In this document: positions 1-11,112 of the stretch, one piece after another | Layout: each line of letters starts with the position of its first letter | How positions within the stretch are numbered: position 1 is the stretch's first letter | NCBI GenBank assembly: GCA_003260075.1 | Contig: QLIY01000313.1 | Coordinates: 24,780-88,779 of the forward strand | Source of the DNA: Phallusia mammillata | Taxonomy: Eukaryota; Chordata; Ascidiacea; Phlebobranchia; Ascidiidae | Reading direction: 5' to 3' | Length of the DNA: 64,000 nt | Notes under the pieces: generated by a model | The model's input: the letters and a program-made list of their open reading frames with translations, nothing else | Told to the model about the DNA's origin: nothing | Databases searched by the model: none | Translations under genes and position numbers: made by a program

Positions 1-231
1 CCAGGTGGACCTGGAGGACCATGCACTTTTCCAGGGGGTCCGGGTGGGCCATCCACATTGCCCGGTGGACCTGGAGGACCATGCACTTTTCCAGGGGGTC
101 CTGGTGGGCCATCTACTTTTCCAGGGGGACCTGGTGGGCCATCCACATTTCCCGGTGGACCTGGTGGACCTGGTGGGCCATCTACTTTTCCAGGGGGTCC
201 GGGTGGGCCATCGCCATTTCCAGGTGGACCT
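1..231. repeat. 30-bp minisatellite coding for the collagen-like decapeptide
   Basis: About seven tandem copies of a 30-bp unit, one of them extended by 9 bp. The unit changes by whole codons in the minus-strand frame, as expected of a coding repeat under length selection. Confidence 0.8.
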
Positions 232-464
232 TGTGGGTCGTCTAAAGTTCCAGGTTGTCCACTTGGTGAGCTTGGGGCTTTTAAACGTTTAGGTCCACTC
301 GGACCCAAAATCGTTGTACCTTCTTGCCCCAATTCAGTAGCACAACTAAGATTAGGAATATATTTTGCAGCATTTCCATTGTCACAGCAGCTTTTATTTT
401 TTTGCATGTTGCATTTTTGACAAGTGCCAAAGAACACTAACATCATCAAAACAAATTGCTTCAT
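1..464 (-). CDS. Secreted collagen-like protein, N-terminal part (runs off left edge)
   Basis: Reading the minus strand from the ATG at 464-462 gives an open frame to the window edge (about 154 codons). It opens with a hydrophobic signal peptide (MKQFVLMMLVFFGTCQ), then a short Cys-containing segment (residues about 17-50), then about 35 residues rich in Pro, Ser and Gly. From about residue 83 there is a tandem 30-bp repeat encoding a 10-residue unit, GPPGPPG(K/N)V(D/H). These are Gly-X-Y triplets interrupted once per unit, with one extra GPP. A secreted or extracellular-matrix role is inferred from signal peptide plus collagen-like repeat. The C-terminus lies outside the window. A pyrimidine-rich 3' splice site ends at 494, about 30 nt upstream of the ATG, so a 5'UTR intron or spliced-leader acceptor is possible. 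The plus-strand frame through the same repeat is also open, but it has no signal peptide. Confidence 0.72.
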   Translation of the reverse strand, partial: MKQFVLMMLVFFGTCQKCNMQKNKSCCDNGNAAKYIPNLSCATELGQEGTTILGPSGPKRLKAPSSPSGQPGTLDDPQGPPGNGDGPPGPPGKVDGPPGPPGPPGNVDGPPGPPGKVDGPPGPPGKVHGPPGPPGNVDGPPGPPGKVHGPPGPP

Positions 465-939
465 TTTTGCCACAACTATACAGTATCACACTGCTGAAGA
501 TATAAAAAAAATATTTAATAACTAAGTTTCAAGTTTCTTTTACTGAAAACCTGATGGGGAGACTCGAGTCCGACTTAAGTAACCTTTTGCAAAGACCTTT
601 CTTGACTCGTGTCTCAGCTGAGGAAAAGCTAGACTTGATTTAAACTGGTCTTAGTAGAGACTTGACTCGGGCTCGTTATTTCACCCACAAAAAGGATATT
701 TTAACATGACATGTTCAGCAGCAGTTGGTTTTAACCGAACAACAGCAACAGATTAATGTACGATGCGTAGTTAGTTTGCCAAATTTTCACGTAACGTCGT
801 CGCTTCTGCATGCAAAAACCTTTTTCCGGTGGCATTAAGTGTTGTAGTTGCCGCCTGTTTCAAGCGAATACAGTACGTATACGCGTCAAGAACAAGTATT
901 TACTTTACTGTACGAAAGCTCTAGCGCGTTACTCTAGCG
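465..939. other. Intergenic, no gene seen
   Basis: AT-rich sequence upstream of the collagen-like gene. Apart from the splice-acceptor-like tract at about 494-512 (minus strand) I see nothing I can name. Confidence 0.5.
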
Positions 940-1263
940 CAGGGGTTCCCAACCTGTGGTACGCGAAGGTTTCTCGGGTGGTACGCGAGTAGTTTTCTTT
1001 CTTTTTTTTACAAAAACATGGATTCACAACTTTATATTTTGTTTAATAAACACAAACAAAAATCTCAATAAATTTAGTTGATGTGCTTTAGTGTTATTTT
1101 AGTAAACCAATATTATTATTCTGAATAAGCCCCCCCCCCTAGTTGATGTGCTTTAGTGTTATTTTAGTAAACCAATATTATTATTCTAAATAAGATATGA
1201 TTAGATCAAATTAGTTGTTCTGCAAGAAGTGGTACGAGATCGTAAAAAGATTGGGAACCCCTG
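940..1263. mobile_element. hAT-type MITE, terminal repeats CAGGGGTTCCCAA
   Basis: Starts CAGGGGTTCCCAA and ends with its inverse TTGGGAACCCCTG. It is flanked by a perfect 8-bp target duplication CTCTAGCG (932-939 and 1264-1271), the hAT hallmark. No transposase ORF, so it is non-autonomous. A C-tract at 1130-1139 inside it separates two copies of about 48 bp (about 1075-1122 and 1140-1187), so the true element is shorter than it appears. Confidence 0.88.
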
Positions 1264-1271
1264 CTCTAGCG

Positions 1272-2559
1272 CATGCAGCAAAAGTGTGAACTTTAAGTTT
1301 CTAAAAACTCTAAAGTTGACGTTCTTGCCCACGCTGTTTAATGGTTGACAATTGACGTATTTCGTTAAACTTTGAGCGGGATCGCGGTTGATGGATTATT
1401 CTCACAGTACTGAATTAGTGTTGTTTTATGGTTAACGCGTTGCAATGAACCGTTCCAAAAGAATGACTATCCTAACCATTCAAAAGTTCCAACTTCCTTT
1501 CAAGAACTTTTCAGGACTTGCCTTGGCTCGAACCCTATTTGACTTGACTTGAGACTCGACTGATAGGTCTCGTTACGCAACCCTGCCTGAATATCGTAAA
1601 TTAACATGCCACAAAGATTCATAATTATCTACTGGACTATTTTCTAAAATTGTCTAAAAGTTTGCCTATACTGCATTGTTATCTAACTTGTAACGGTACG
1701 ACGTATATCACGTATCATTTTAGCTGCATTTTATGTGAAACGCAAAAAAGGAGGAAAATAAATTAATTTTTAATTTTTAATGTAATTTACCGCCAAACTT
1801 TGGCGTTTTTAAGTAAACCTACACCACCTCACGAAGTCTAAAAGCAACGTAAAATTACTGTTTCGATAATAAAAAAAACATTTGCAAATCTTCTACAACA
1901 AAGCATCGTTGCACATTCACTAAACATATTGCACTACAGCACTGCAGCTGTAATGGCATTATACAGCGTTCTTGCTTTCCGTTTTGACAGGATGAGTATA
2001 TCATTATGCGTTTTGAAACAAGGAAACCCGCGGGATGTACCAATTTGGTCTGTACTGACTATGCCTATGTGTGATTTTCATTGTAAAACAGCAACAGCTG
2101 GTTCTTTGAAGTAGCAAATTTTATCACTTTTGAAACAGCAAATGTTCAGCTATGACAATTTGTTATCGGTCTTATCGGTTATATATTTAGACTTGTCAAA
2201 ACGGCCTTAGTACATAAATCATTGAATTTTAGTTAGTTGCAAAAAGGCAATATTCCTTTGCCAAAACGATTGAAGTTATACCGGTTCAAATAAACCATGA
2301 GTGCCAATGAAACCAATACAAAACAGCTTTCAATACTCCAAAGTTGTCCAGGTAACTGGGTAATGAATAATCTGGTCCGAAATACGTCCCGTCTGTATTT
2401 CTTGGACCTTGGTCAAGTTATTCTAAGCTTTCCGTGATCAATTGTACTTTCGGTGTGTTTCTGAATAATTGCAGAAAATTCAAAAGAAGCTTACCAGAAT
2501 TGTTTTTAAATCTGATTCGCTTAATTGAAGTTTAAAACTTTGATCGATACACCGATACA
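1272..2559. other. Non-coding, no gene seen
   Basis: AT-rich sequence with only short chance ORFs. No RNA gene, splice-consistent exon or clear repeat recognised. Confidence 0.5.
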
Positions 2560-2830
2560 TAGGTTTCTTTAAAAAGGGCCTGATTCGGGGCTGACCTTAC
2601 ACTTCGTGTCAGTATTTTTTGAATAAATTTAACTAGTTAATTAGGTAGGTTGTTGGACCAGACCTTATCTCAAACAGCCCTAAAACGCCTTGTTCAAGGC
2701 CAATTGTCTATGTTTGTGTTTGTTGTCTTGGTCTTTTCTGGTGCTTCATTGTATAGGCCTATCAATCATGTTTTCGGGCCTAAACGGGCTTCTAAAAACA
2801 AACGATTCGGGTTCGGGCCGGGATCGGGCT
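2560..2830. repeat. Dispersed repeat, second copy at 61010-61260
   Basis: The stretch from TAGGTTTCTTTAAAAA through GTCAGTATTTTTT, CCCTAAAACG and CCAATTGTCT to the GGCCTA-rich end matches 61010-61260 in the same orientation, with many substitutions and small indels. No coding potential is seen, so it is an old transposable element of unknown class. Confidence 0.65.
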
Positions 2831-2869
2831 TCCATTTCAGGCCCGTGTACAACTTTGGTTTGGTTACAT

Positions 2870-3440
2870 TGACGTATTTACGTGAATGGTGTCATAACGC
2901 CTGTTGACGTAGGTCAGCCACCTTGCATTTTTGCGCCTCTGCTGTTCACCTCATGTTAATGTTCAAAATTTGGCTGTGGCAATTAGCTTCGACCTATACA
3001 TGTATAACATAATAAAAACTTTATGGTGATATTTACTATATTTACATGAAAGTAAATTATTTAAAGCATAACTTTTTCCAGTCTGTACAGAAATAACAAA
3101 ATATTGCCGCGCATTGTTATGAAAGTAACGAATTTCCACGTGCAAACTGGTCCCTGCAACTTATTATATATTTACTCACATAGTTTTTCTACTTGTTTAA
3201 CCTGTATTAGTTTGCGTCTGCTGCGTGTATAGTATTTCTAACTCCAAAACAAATGGCGTTTTAGGAACCAAACAAAATTTTTCATGCACGAAATGCCGAT
3301 GGAACTTAATGAGCACATTCTAATTCATACGCAGGCATTTTTGCTTTACTTGCATCTAGTTGATCCGCCACCTTGCAATTTTGGATGGTTTGATCAGGCG
3401 CTACACTGCCAAATCAGTTTTATTTTGGTAATGTTTATTA
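2870..3440. repeat. Dispersed repeat copy 1 (others at about 5100-5570 and 6580-6740)
   Basis: Shares ordered blocks with 5100-5570: GCCACCTTGCATTTTTGCGCC, then a TGTATAACATAA block, then GTAAATTATT, then the AGGCATT(T/C)TTGC block. A shorter third match lies at about 6580-6740. Divergence is high, so the copies are old. Confidence 0.65.
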
Positions 3441-3989
3441 TTCGCCATGAAACGCAAAGATAGACCGGCTTTATTCTGTTTTGCAACAGTTGGTAGTTTA
3501 GATTAGCGTTTCGCAAACTTTTGCATTGCGGACCGTTTTCAAAGTTAAATTTTATCGCCTTTACAAAACAGCTAGAGTTCAGCAATGATATATTATAATT
3601 TGTTACAGCACTTATCAGTTGCATATTTGGACTTTTTTGGAAATTGCATTATGTGAACCATTGATCATCCTTGGGATGCTGGGACTGCTACCAAAATGTT
3701 GCATTGCGTTCAACCTGAAAATTGTATGGACCAGTATCGAACAGCTCACGAACCGGTGCCGTCGACTAGTTTAAATTAGCGTGATTTACATTTACAAAAT
3801 TGAGCCCCAAAAATCTAGCAAAAGCGTCCTATTGTCAATCATTGATTTGTGTCTTAAAATGTTTAGCCGGGTGTATTTAGCAAAAAGTAAATTCTATCAA
3901 AAATTACTTTATGCTACAGCCACTATTGCGGCGAACTTATAAATGACTGTGTTTTATATCGAAACCGAATGGGACTTAACAACTACAGG

Positions 3990-4895
3990 ATCTAAACCCC
4001 CCCCCCCCTCACGAACCGGTGCCGTCGACTAGTTTAAATTAGCGTGATTTACATTCACAAAATTGAGCCCCAAAAATCTAGCGAACCAAAGTACAGAAAG
4101 CGTCCTATTACCCCCCCCCCTTAATGAGCACATTCTAATTCATACGCAGGCATTTTTGCTTTACTTGCGTCTAGTTGATCTCCCCCCCCCCCTCTGTACT
4201 GCCACGCGTACCACTTCTTGCAGAACAACTAATTTGACCGAATCATATTTTATTCAGAAGAATAATATCGGCCTGCTAAAATAACACTAAAGCACCACAA
4301 CGAAATTTAATGAGATTTTTGTTTACTGTTCACCGATTGGTCGATGCGCGGTGTAAACTTGCAGCGCATCAAAAGTCATTTCCGGGCGCACCTAGTCGGT
4401 TACAAATTTTTGACTTGACGATCATCGTGACGGAAAATATCTGCTCACATTCCTATGCATTACTACGAAGCATATGCTACCTCTTCATACGTAACCGTTA
4501 TTGAACATTTTATCCTGATCTATTTTTAGTTTACAACACTAGCATCATTCAACGCTATTTGTAGCTTACTATATAAAATAGTAGATGATATCTATCAAGA
4601 GCAATCATTTGACATAATTAATGCCCACTGTCTTACAGCATTCCACAGCATTTCAAAGCAATTGTGCTTCTTGTTGACAATTGACATAACCTATATTTTG
4701 AAGATCGTAATGATACGAAACAACAGGAATAGTTACGTAACAATCAGAAGAAACTTGGAGAATTGTTTTTGTAAACAAAACCAGATAAACAAAATATAAA
4801 GTTGTAAATCCAGGTTTTTGTGAAAAAACGGAAGCTACTCGCGTACCACCTGAAAAGCCTTCGCGTACCACAGGTTGGGAACCCCTGATCTAAAC
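3990..4895. mobile_element. hAT MITE of the same family, left end destroyed by assembly tracts
   Basis: The right terminus TTGGGAACCCCTG ends at 4887 and is followed by ATCTAAAC (4888-4895). The identical octamer sits at 3990-3997, directly before a C-tract, so both target-site copies are visible although the left terminal repeat is masked. About 4193-4275 and 4800-4887 match the 940-1263 element in reverse. Between the tracts at 3997-4008, 4111-4120 and 4182-4192 lie copied fragments of host sequence from about 3307-3365 and 3748-3820. Confidence 0.75.
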
Positions 4896-5099
4896 GAAAT
4901 GGTTATTCCGTTATTTCGGTCATAATGTTAAACTTAACAAAGTTGCCTAAAATTTTACTTCGTCGTTTTGTATCAGCCTTACGTTGTGTGTAGATTCAGA
5001 GTTGCGTATAGCTAAAGAAAGCGTTACACTGGTGTCGTTCCGAAAACGCAATAACCCATTACTAAGCTCTAATAGGAAATGTTCGAAGCATGTTTGGAT

Positions 5100-5570
5100 A
5101 CAGTGACGTATTTGCATAATTGATGTCACAATGTTGGTGACGTAGATATGCCACCTTGCATTTTTGCGCCTATGCTGTTCATCTTACGTCAATATATTGA
5201 AAGTTGGGGCAATTGTCTTTAACTTATGTATGTATAACATAAAAATAACTTTTTGATGGTACTTGCTATAGTTATATAAGGTAAATTATTCAGAGAACAA
5301 CTTTAATTTGTACAGTACAGAGATCAAAATATTCTTACATACTGTACTGTTGCGGAAGTAATTTCCATTTGCAAACGTGTCCTTGATGCGGACATATTTA
5401 CTCGCATGTACGAAATGCCTTAATGAGCATATTCTAATTTAAGACAGGCATTCTTGCCTTGCTTGCATCTCGTAGACCTGCCACCTTGCACTTTTGCAAG
5501 ATTTAAACATGCGCCACACTGCAAAACCAGTTTTTTTCCGGTAAAATGTTTTCGTCACCATGAAGGCGCT
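5100..5570. repeat. Dispersed repeat copy 2
   Basis: Diverged match to 2870-3440 in the same order and orientation. ORFs on it are chance products. Confidence 0.62.
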
Positions 5571-5829
5571 AGGTTGAGTTGGGTTAAATCTATTTCGCCC
5601 GGTGAAAGAAAGCATTGCAACAATAGCACTAAAAATAATCACCCAGCCGGAAATTGTTTCGCAACGCTTAAACGTTATGGAGCGCAACATAGTGGAGGGT
5701 ACAATTGGTGAATAAGACCAAACGGCGCTGCAGCTACACCGTATTATAAGGCTATCGGTTTTGCGCCTCTGGTGGTCATGGCTTTGGTTTACCCAATGTT
5801 ACTAAACAATTATATCAGCTGTCAAAATT

Positions 5830-5989
5830 TCCAGGACGCTTCGTTATTTTGTTTACGAGTTTCTAATTTGCTGCTTACAAACTTTTCTCAGCAGTATTGG
5901 GTTTCTTGGTCATGTGTTAGTTTTTTTTTTTTCCCCCCCCCCTCCAGGACGCTTCGTTATTTTGTTTACGAGTTTCTAATTTGCTGCTT
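5830..5989. repeat. Duplicated 47-bp segment around a C-tract
   Basis: The segment CCAGGACGCTTCGTTATTTT... occurs at about 5830-5876 and again directly after the tract at 5943-5989. This is the typical tract-associated duplication in the window. Confidence 0.8.
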
Positions 5990-7101
5990 AATTTTTTTTT
6001 TTTTCCTTCGAACGGACACAGAATAATCCATGGCACTGTGGTTGCGAACAAAAGTGGTTTTCAATGTGTGAATTTGCAAATATACTACAAAGGCACAATT
6101 TAGATCGTTCGTCCTCAGTCATAAGCGAGCTTTCTATATTCAAACCTGAGAATTTGTATATTCTTTGCATTAGTGTGAATAGTTGTAAAAACTTAATTTT
6201 GTTGAGATTCAATCAGGGTAGATAAAATGTGTTTTCAATGCAACACATATAATTTCATGAACAAACGACAGGAACAACAATGACAGCGTCACAGCGTGTT
6301 TTTATGTAAAATATTAAATTTCCATGTGCAAATTTGACTCGGGGAGATATATGCTCACGGGTTTTTATAATTGTTATGCGAGTATGAGTTTAAGTCTGTG
6401 GTATGTATAGTGTCTGTAATTGTTGAATAAACGCGCTTAATATAACCATGCATCTATGCCTAGAATTAGCATAAGAGTGACAGTTTTTCTTTGCTTGCAT
6501 CCAAGGTATAACTGGTGTTGTTTTGCGAGCGCATGGAAATATCCACTTGCTAAGCTCTCATAGGAAGTCGTGTCAGTCATGTTAAGATTCCTTGACGTAA
6601 ATGGTGCCACAATGCTGTTGACCTACATCTGCCACATTGCATTTTCGCGCATAGGCATTTTTGCTGTTCGCTTCATGAAAGTTTGAGTGTGTCAGTTAAT
6701 TTTAATTTTACTTTTATCACTTTATAATGATGTGTGCCGTTTTTACTTAAACATTTGATGTAATGAGTTTTCCAACACTTCTTGGCAGAAAACAACTTGC
6801 TTAATTGGTTTCGTTAACCGTTAGTTGGAGTGTCCATAGACTAAACGTTTTCGTCAAATCAGAAATAAGAGCAAAGTACTTCAGAAGCAAAAGTGAAATG
6901 TACATGCGTTTGTAACAACACAATTCCAATAGGTTATAGCCGGAAATTGTACATTACTTGCAAGCTAAATGTGTTCATCAAAAGCATTTTCTTTATAGAA
7001 ATTTCTGGTAAAGTTGAATCACACAAAAAGTTTACCTCTGTTTTTCTTCACCATCAAAAAACGTTTTTTTCTCACCATCAAACATTCGTTACAACATAGA
7101 A
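5990..7101. other. Upstream region of the GPCR gene
   Basis: AT-rich sequence with a degraded copy of the dispersed repeat at about 6580-6740. No gene is seen. The promoter of the GPCR should lie here, but I cannot place a convincing core element. Confidence 0.4.
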
Positions 7102-10100
7102 ATGATAAACATGCTGTGTGTGTTGTTTCTATTGCTTTTTGTCGGATTTTCGAAAAGTGAATGCCCAGGCGAGGATCTTAATCTTGTTCCTCTAATTTAT
7201 AAAAGTAAGTTTACCTGGTTTAAACAATGTAATAATTTATTTTAAGACTTATTTTTGTTTTTACCCACAGTACTTCCAAAACCGTTGGTGTGCGAGAAAC
7301 CCTACCGTGTACCCTACTGCACCTGTCCTACTTCCATGTTCCAATGTGCTTGTCACAAGTTGGATCTGTGTGGTGAAAATCCAGGATGTATTAATATGAG
7401 CGATGTAAATGACAGGTTTCATAACAACGACTGTGGTGATTGGAGCGACGAATTTGGTGATTTTTCTCCCAACGACTTGTTTCAGTGTAACTGCGTCAAC
7501 ACGACTTGTAAAGGTGCTGTTGGGTATGTGCTCGGGACGCTTCGGTGTAATGGATTGATAGATTGCTTAGATGGCAGTGACGAAGTCAAATGTACTTGTC
7601 CAGCTAATAAGCTTGAATGTGATTGTCACAAAACAAAAAACTGCACAGGAGGTTTTGATGGCTGCATTAACAAACACTGGCAATGCGATGGAATTAATGA
7701 CTGTGGAGATTGGAGTGATGAAGCTAATTGCTCTTGTCCAGCTGAAACGTTTAATTGCAATTGTTACAAAACAAAGAAGTGCAGAAATTCCAAAAGTTTT
7801 AATAATGTTTGCATCAACAAAGACAGGCAATGTGATGGATTTAATGGCTGTGGTGATTGGAGTGATGAAGCTAATTGTACGTGTTCAGCCCATAGAGAGT
7901 TTGAATGCGATTGCTACAAAACAAAGAACTGCAGCGCCGACGTAGGTTGCATCTACAAAACGGGGCAATGTGATGGATATAATGACTGTGGCGATTGGAG
8001 TGATGAAGTTAATTGCACTTGTCCAGCTCATAAGTTTGAATGTGCGTGTTACAAAACAAAGAACTGCACAATTGACTTCAGTGGTTGGATCGACAAAGAT
8101 AAGCAATGCGATGGAATTAATACGTGTGGTGATTGGAGCGATGAAGTTAATTGCACCTGTCCATCTTATAAGTTTCAATGTGCTTGTGTTGGCACGAAAC
8201 AATGTATTGGCATGGATAAAAGTTGTATTGACCGATCTTTGCTATGTGATGGAAATCGTGACTGTTTTGATGGTAGTGATGAGACTCATTACACATGTAA
8301 CTGCTCTAGAGTTTGTGCAAGATGTCCATGTGATCCTGATAACAAACATTGCCCATATATTGGAAGATACATACCTTTGGACTGGTTGGGTGATGGCATT
8401 GAAGATTGTTATGATGGAACTGACGAACTATGTTCTGTTTCCAACTATGCTTGTCAATCTTGTACAATGTTTGCCACAACTTGTAAAAGTGAACAACTTG
8501 CCAGGTATATTGTCTATTCCACCAGTCCAACAGAGTGCAATACAGTAATCGAACCATCGTGTGCTGATGACGCCAACAGTTGTAAAAGCAAGTATGTAAT
8601 TTGTGTCACCTCAAACTGCCACACATTGGAAGAATTTTGTAAGAAACAATTCATTTGTGGAAGCCAAACATTAATTGCTGGAAGTTATTTTTGTGACTCA
8701 GTCAAGAGTTGTGTTGACAATAGCGACGAAATTCAGTCAGGATTTGGATTTAAATGCTCTGGATCATCGAGACAAGGTGTTTGTGTTTTGCCTCAAGTCA
8801 ACGTCTACGATGCGATAGCTCAGTGTTCTGATAAATCTGACCTTTGTTTTGCCAACGGGCAGTTCAAATGTTTTCAGTGCTTGGATAAGAAGTTGATCAT
8901 ATCACCTAAGCAGGTTTGTGACGGTATAGTGGATTGCTTCGATATGTCAGATGAGTGTTTGTGTTTAAATCAAAGTTTGTGTAACGATATAAAGGGTGGT
9001 TGTCCGGTAAATCAGATGCATTGCAAAAGTAAATCTGACTGTTCTAATCTCAGCGAAATGTTATGCAATTCAAGCGTGCAATGTGTTGATCAAATAAACA
9101 CCAAGTACTGTTTGTCTCCAAATGTCCTGGGACAAACTAGGTGTGTACCAGTAAACGTTAAAAGCCCCGGAAATACGTGTGCGTCCCTTGAAAACCAGCG
9201 GTCTTGGACTGATTGTCAGATTGCGCTGGGAAGGGGATACGAAGCAGATATTTTGATTAGCCTATTATGCCGTGCAATAAATTGGAACTGCCTTGGTTTG
9301 GTTGGTGAATTAAACTGCCCCTTTACGTTTTATTGTTTATCAAAATACGAGGTCTACATAAAAAGCACTCAACTGTGCGACGGAAAACTCGACTGTGACG
9401 ACAACTCAGATGAATTTCCAAAACTTTGTAACAAAACTCGTTTTTATTGCAAAAGCAAAGATAGATTTAATATTGACAAAAAAACTCTTTGTGACGGAAT
9501 TATAGATTGCAACAACGAATCTGACGAAAGCAGATGCCGCTGCGGAAAGAAAAGGTTTTATTGCACAAATAAGCAACCCTTGTCAGTTGAATGGAAACTA
9601 GTGCAGAATGGAATTCGGGATTGTTTAGACGGAAGTGATGAATGTGTAAACTTGGCTGGTGACACTTTTGCAGATGTCAACGAAATGATTTCCAATTCCA
9701 TATACCGCGGAATTTTCTGGATAACAGCTTTGTTAGCTCTGGGCGGAAATTTGTTTGTGTTTCTTGCAACTGCCCACAGCTTAAGCAATGTAGACAAAAA
9801 TCAAAACGTTTTCATAAACACCAGTGCCTTTATTCTTAATCTCAGTCTCTCTGATTTCCTGATGGGAATTTATCTGCTTGTAGTTATAGTGCAAGGAACT
9901 GGATTTTCTGGCTCATACTGTTTGTTTGATAAAGAATGGAGATCAAGTAGTTTATGTTCCGGACTTGGAGCACTTGCAATTATATCATCTGAAGCATCAG
10001 CCTTCATTATGACAGCCATGACCACTTTTCGCCTTGTATCATCTTATAAACCATTTACAATGCGAAACGTAAGTGTTCGTACTGTTTCACTTGCTACATT

Positions 10101-10561
10101 GCTTTGCTGGATTTCAGCTGTTGTTTTGGCAACTGTTCCGTTACTGAAATTAACTTCAGGATATTTTACAACTGATGTTTGGTTTCCAAACAACGTTTTT
10201 GGAAACGACTTTGTTTCCAGGGAAAACATGTCAATTCTTGCAGAACGGATTACTGGAATGAAACCCAAAAGTTGGAATGATGTGAAACAAACTATTAAAA
10301 ACACATTTCCTCGCAACTCAATCCAAGGAGAGTTTGGATATTATGGAGAAACAAGTGTGTGTATGCCACGTTTTTTTGCCACAACCGGTGAATTTGCTTG
10401 GGAATATTCAACTTTCCTTATTACAATCAACTTCCTGATGTTCATTTACATGGTGGTTGCATATGTTTTAATCTACATACAGAGCAACCGCATGAAAGGA
10501 ACCAGAAGCACTGACGTAAGCACCAAGATGCAGAAGAGGATCTCGAGGTTGATTGTGACCG

Positions 10562-10607
<46 letters not shown>

Positions 10608-11112
10608 TTAGCAGAGCTAAGAAATGGCTGATGGAGAAATTGTCCATACTACAGGAATCGCCAAATCGCTCATTGGATTTACATGTGAGGTACAACGCTC
10701 GGGTAGAGGAGGAAGAAGAAGGGGATAGAGTAATTGAAATCTCATGATAAAAACTCAACATCAAAGACAAACACTAACTTACCCAGTATAGACATTTTTG
10801 TGTACACCTGAAGTGATAAACCAAATACTCGTGTCCCCCCCCCCCATGGGATATTTGAGTGTTGGAGGAATCAAGATGCCACCAGATGTTTATGTATTGA
10901 GCGCTTGTCTGTTGCTTCCAATCAACAGCGCCCTTAATCCCCTGCTGTACTCAAAAGCATTAGAAGATCAATTTAGCAGAGCTAAGAAATGGCTGATGGA
11001 GAAATTGTCCATACTACAGGCATCGCCAAATCGCTCATTGGATTTACATGTGAGGTACAACGCTCGTGTAGAGGAGGAAGAAGAAGAGGATAGAGCAATT
11101 GAGATCGCATGA
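7102..11112 (+). CDS. LDLa-repeat class A GPCR (GRL101/RXFP-like), TM6 lost in an assembly gap
   Basis: Exon 1 (7102-7204) encodes a signal peptide. A GTAAGT donor and CCCACAG acceptor (7270) join it in phase 1 to exon 2 (from 7271), which runs to the tract at 10562. About 13 LDL-receptor class A-like modules follow (DCGDWSDE-type calcium boxes), ending near residue 835. Then come TM1 (GGNLFVF), TM2 (NLSLSDFLMG), TM3 followed by TTFRLVSSYKPF (the usual (D/E)R(Y/W) core is FRL), TM4 and TM5, ending RISRLIVTD. TM7 with NPLLY and the C-tail lie at 10846-11112. TM6 falls in the poly-C gap. There is no LRR block, unlike RXFP or GRL101 receptors. One module has Trp where a conserved Cys is expected (8083-8097). 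Likely a plasma-membrane receptor; ligand unknown. Confidence 0.88.
7590..8170 (+). repeat. Recent tandem array of LDLa modules inside one exon
   Basis: Four to five consecutive modules of about 120 nt share the frame CTCPA(H/N)KF(E)C.CYKTKNC ... QCDG.N.CGDWSDE(A/V)NC. They are far more alike than the flanking modules. This indicates recent in-frame duplication within a single large exon rather than exon shuffling. Confidence 0.8.
10562..10845. other. Assembly gap (46 nt C) plus second allele of the GPCR 3' end plus short C-tract
   Basis: 10608-10834 repeats 10972-11194 (C-terminal codons and 3'UTR) with scattered substitutions, for example GAATCG/GCATCG. It is bounded by C-tracts at 10562-10607 and 10835-10845. 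The order is gap, allelic contig end, short gap, main contig. The stop codon in the first copy is therefore not the real continuation of the receptor. Confidence 0.82.

Noticed and set aside
58-420. Plus-strand ORF through the collagen-like repeat
   Set aside because: The minus-strand frame has a signal peptide and a Gly-X-Y pattern; the plus frame is its mirror and has neither.
10608-10834. Second GPCR C-terminal gene copy
   Set aside because: It contains only the C-tail and 3'UTR, is nearly identical to 10972-11194 and is bounded by tracts, so it is an unmerged allele end.
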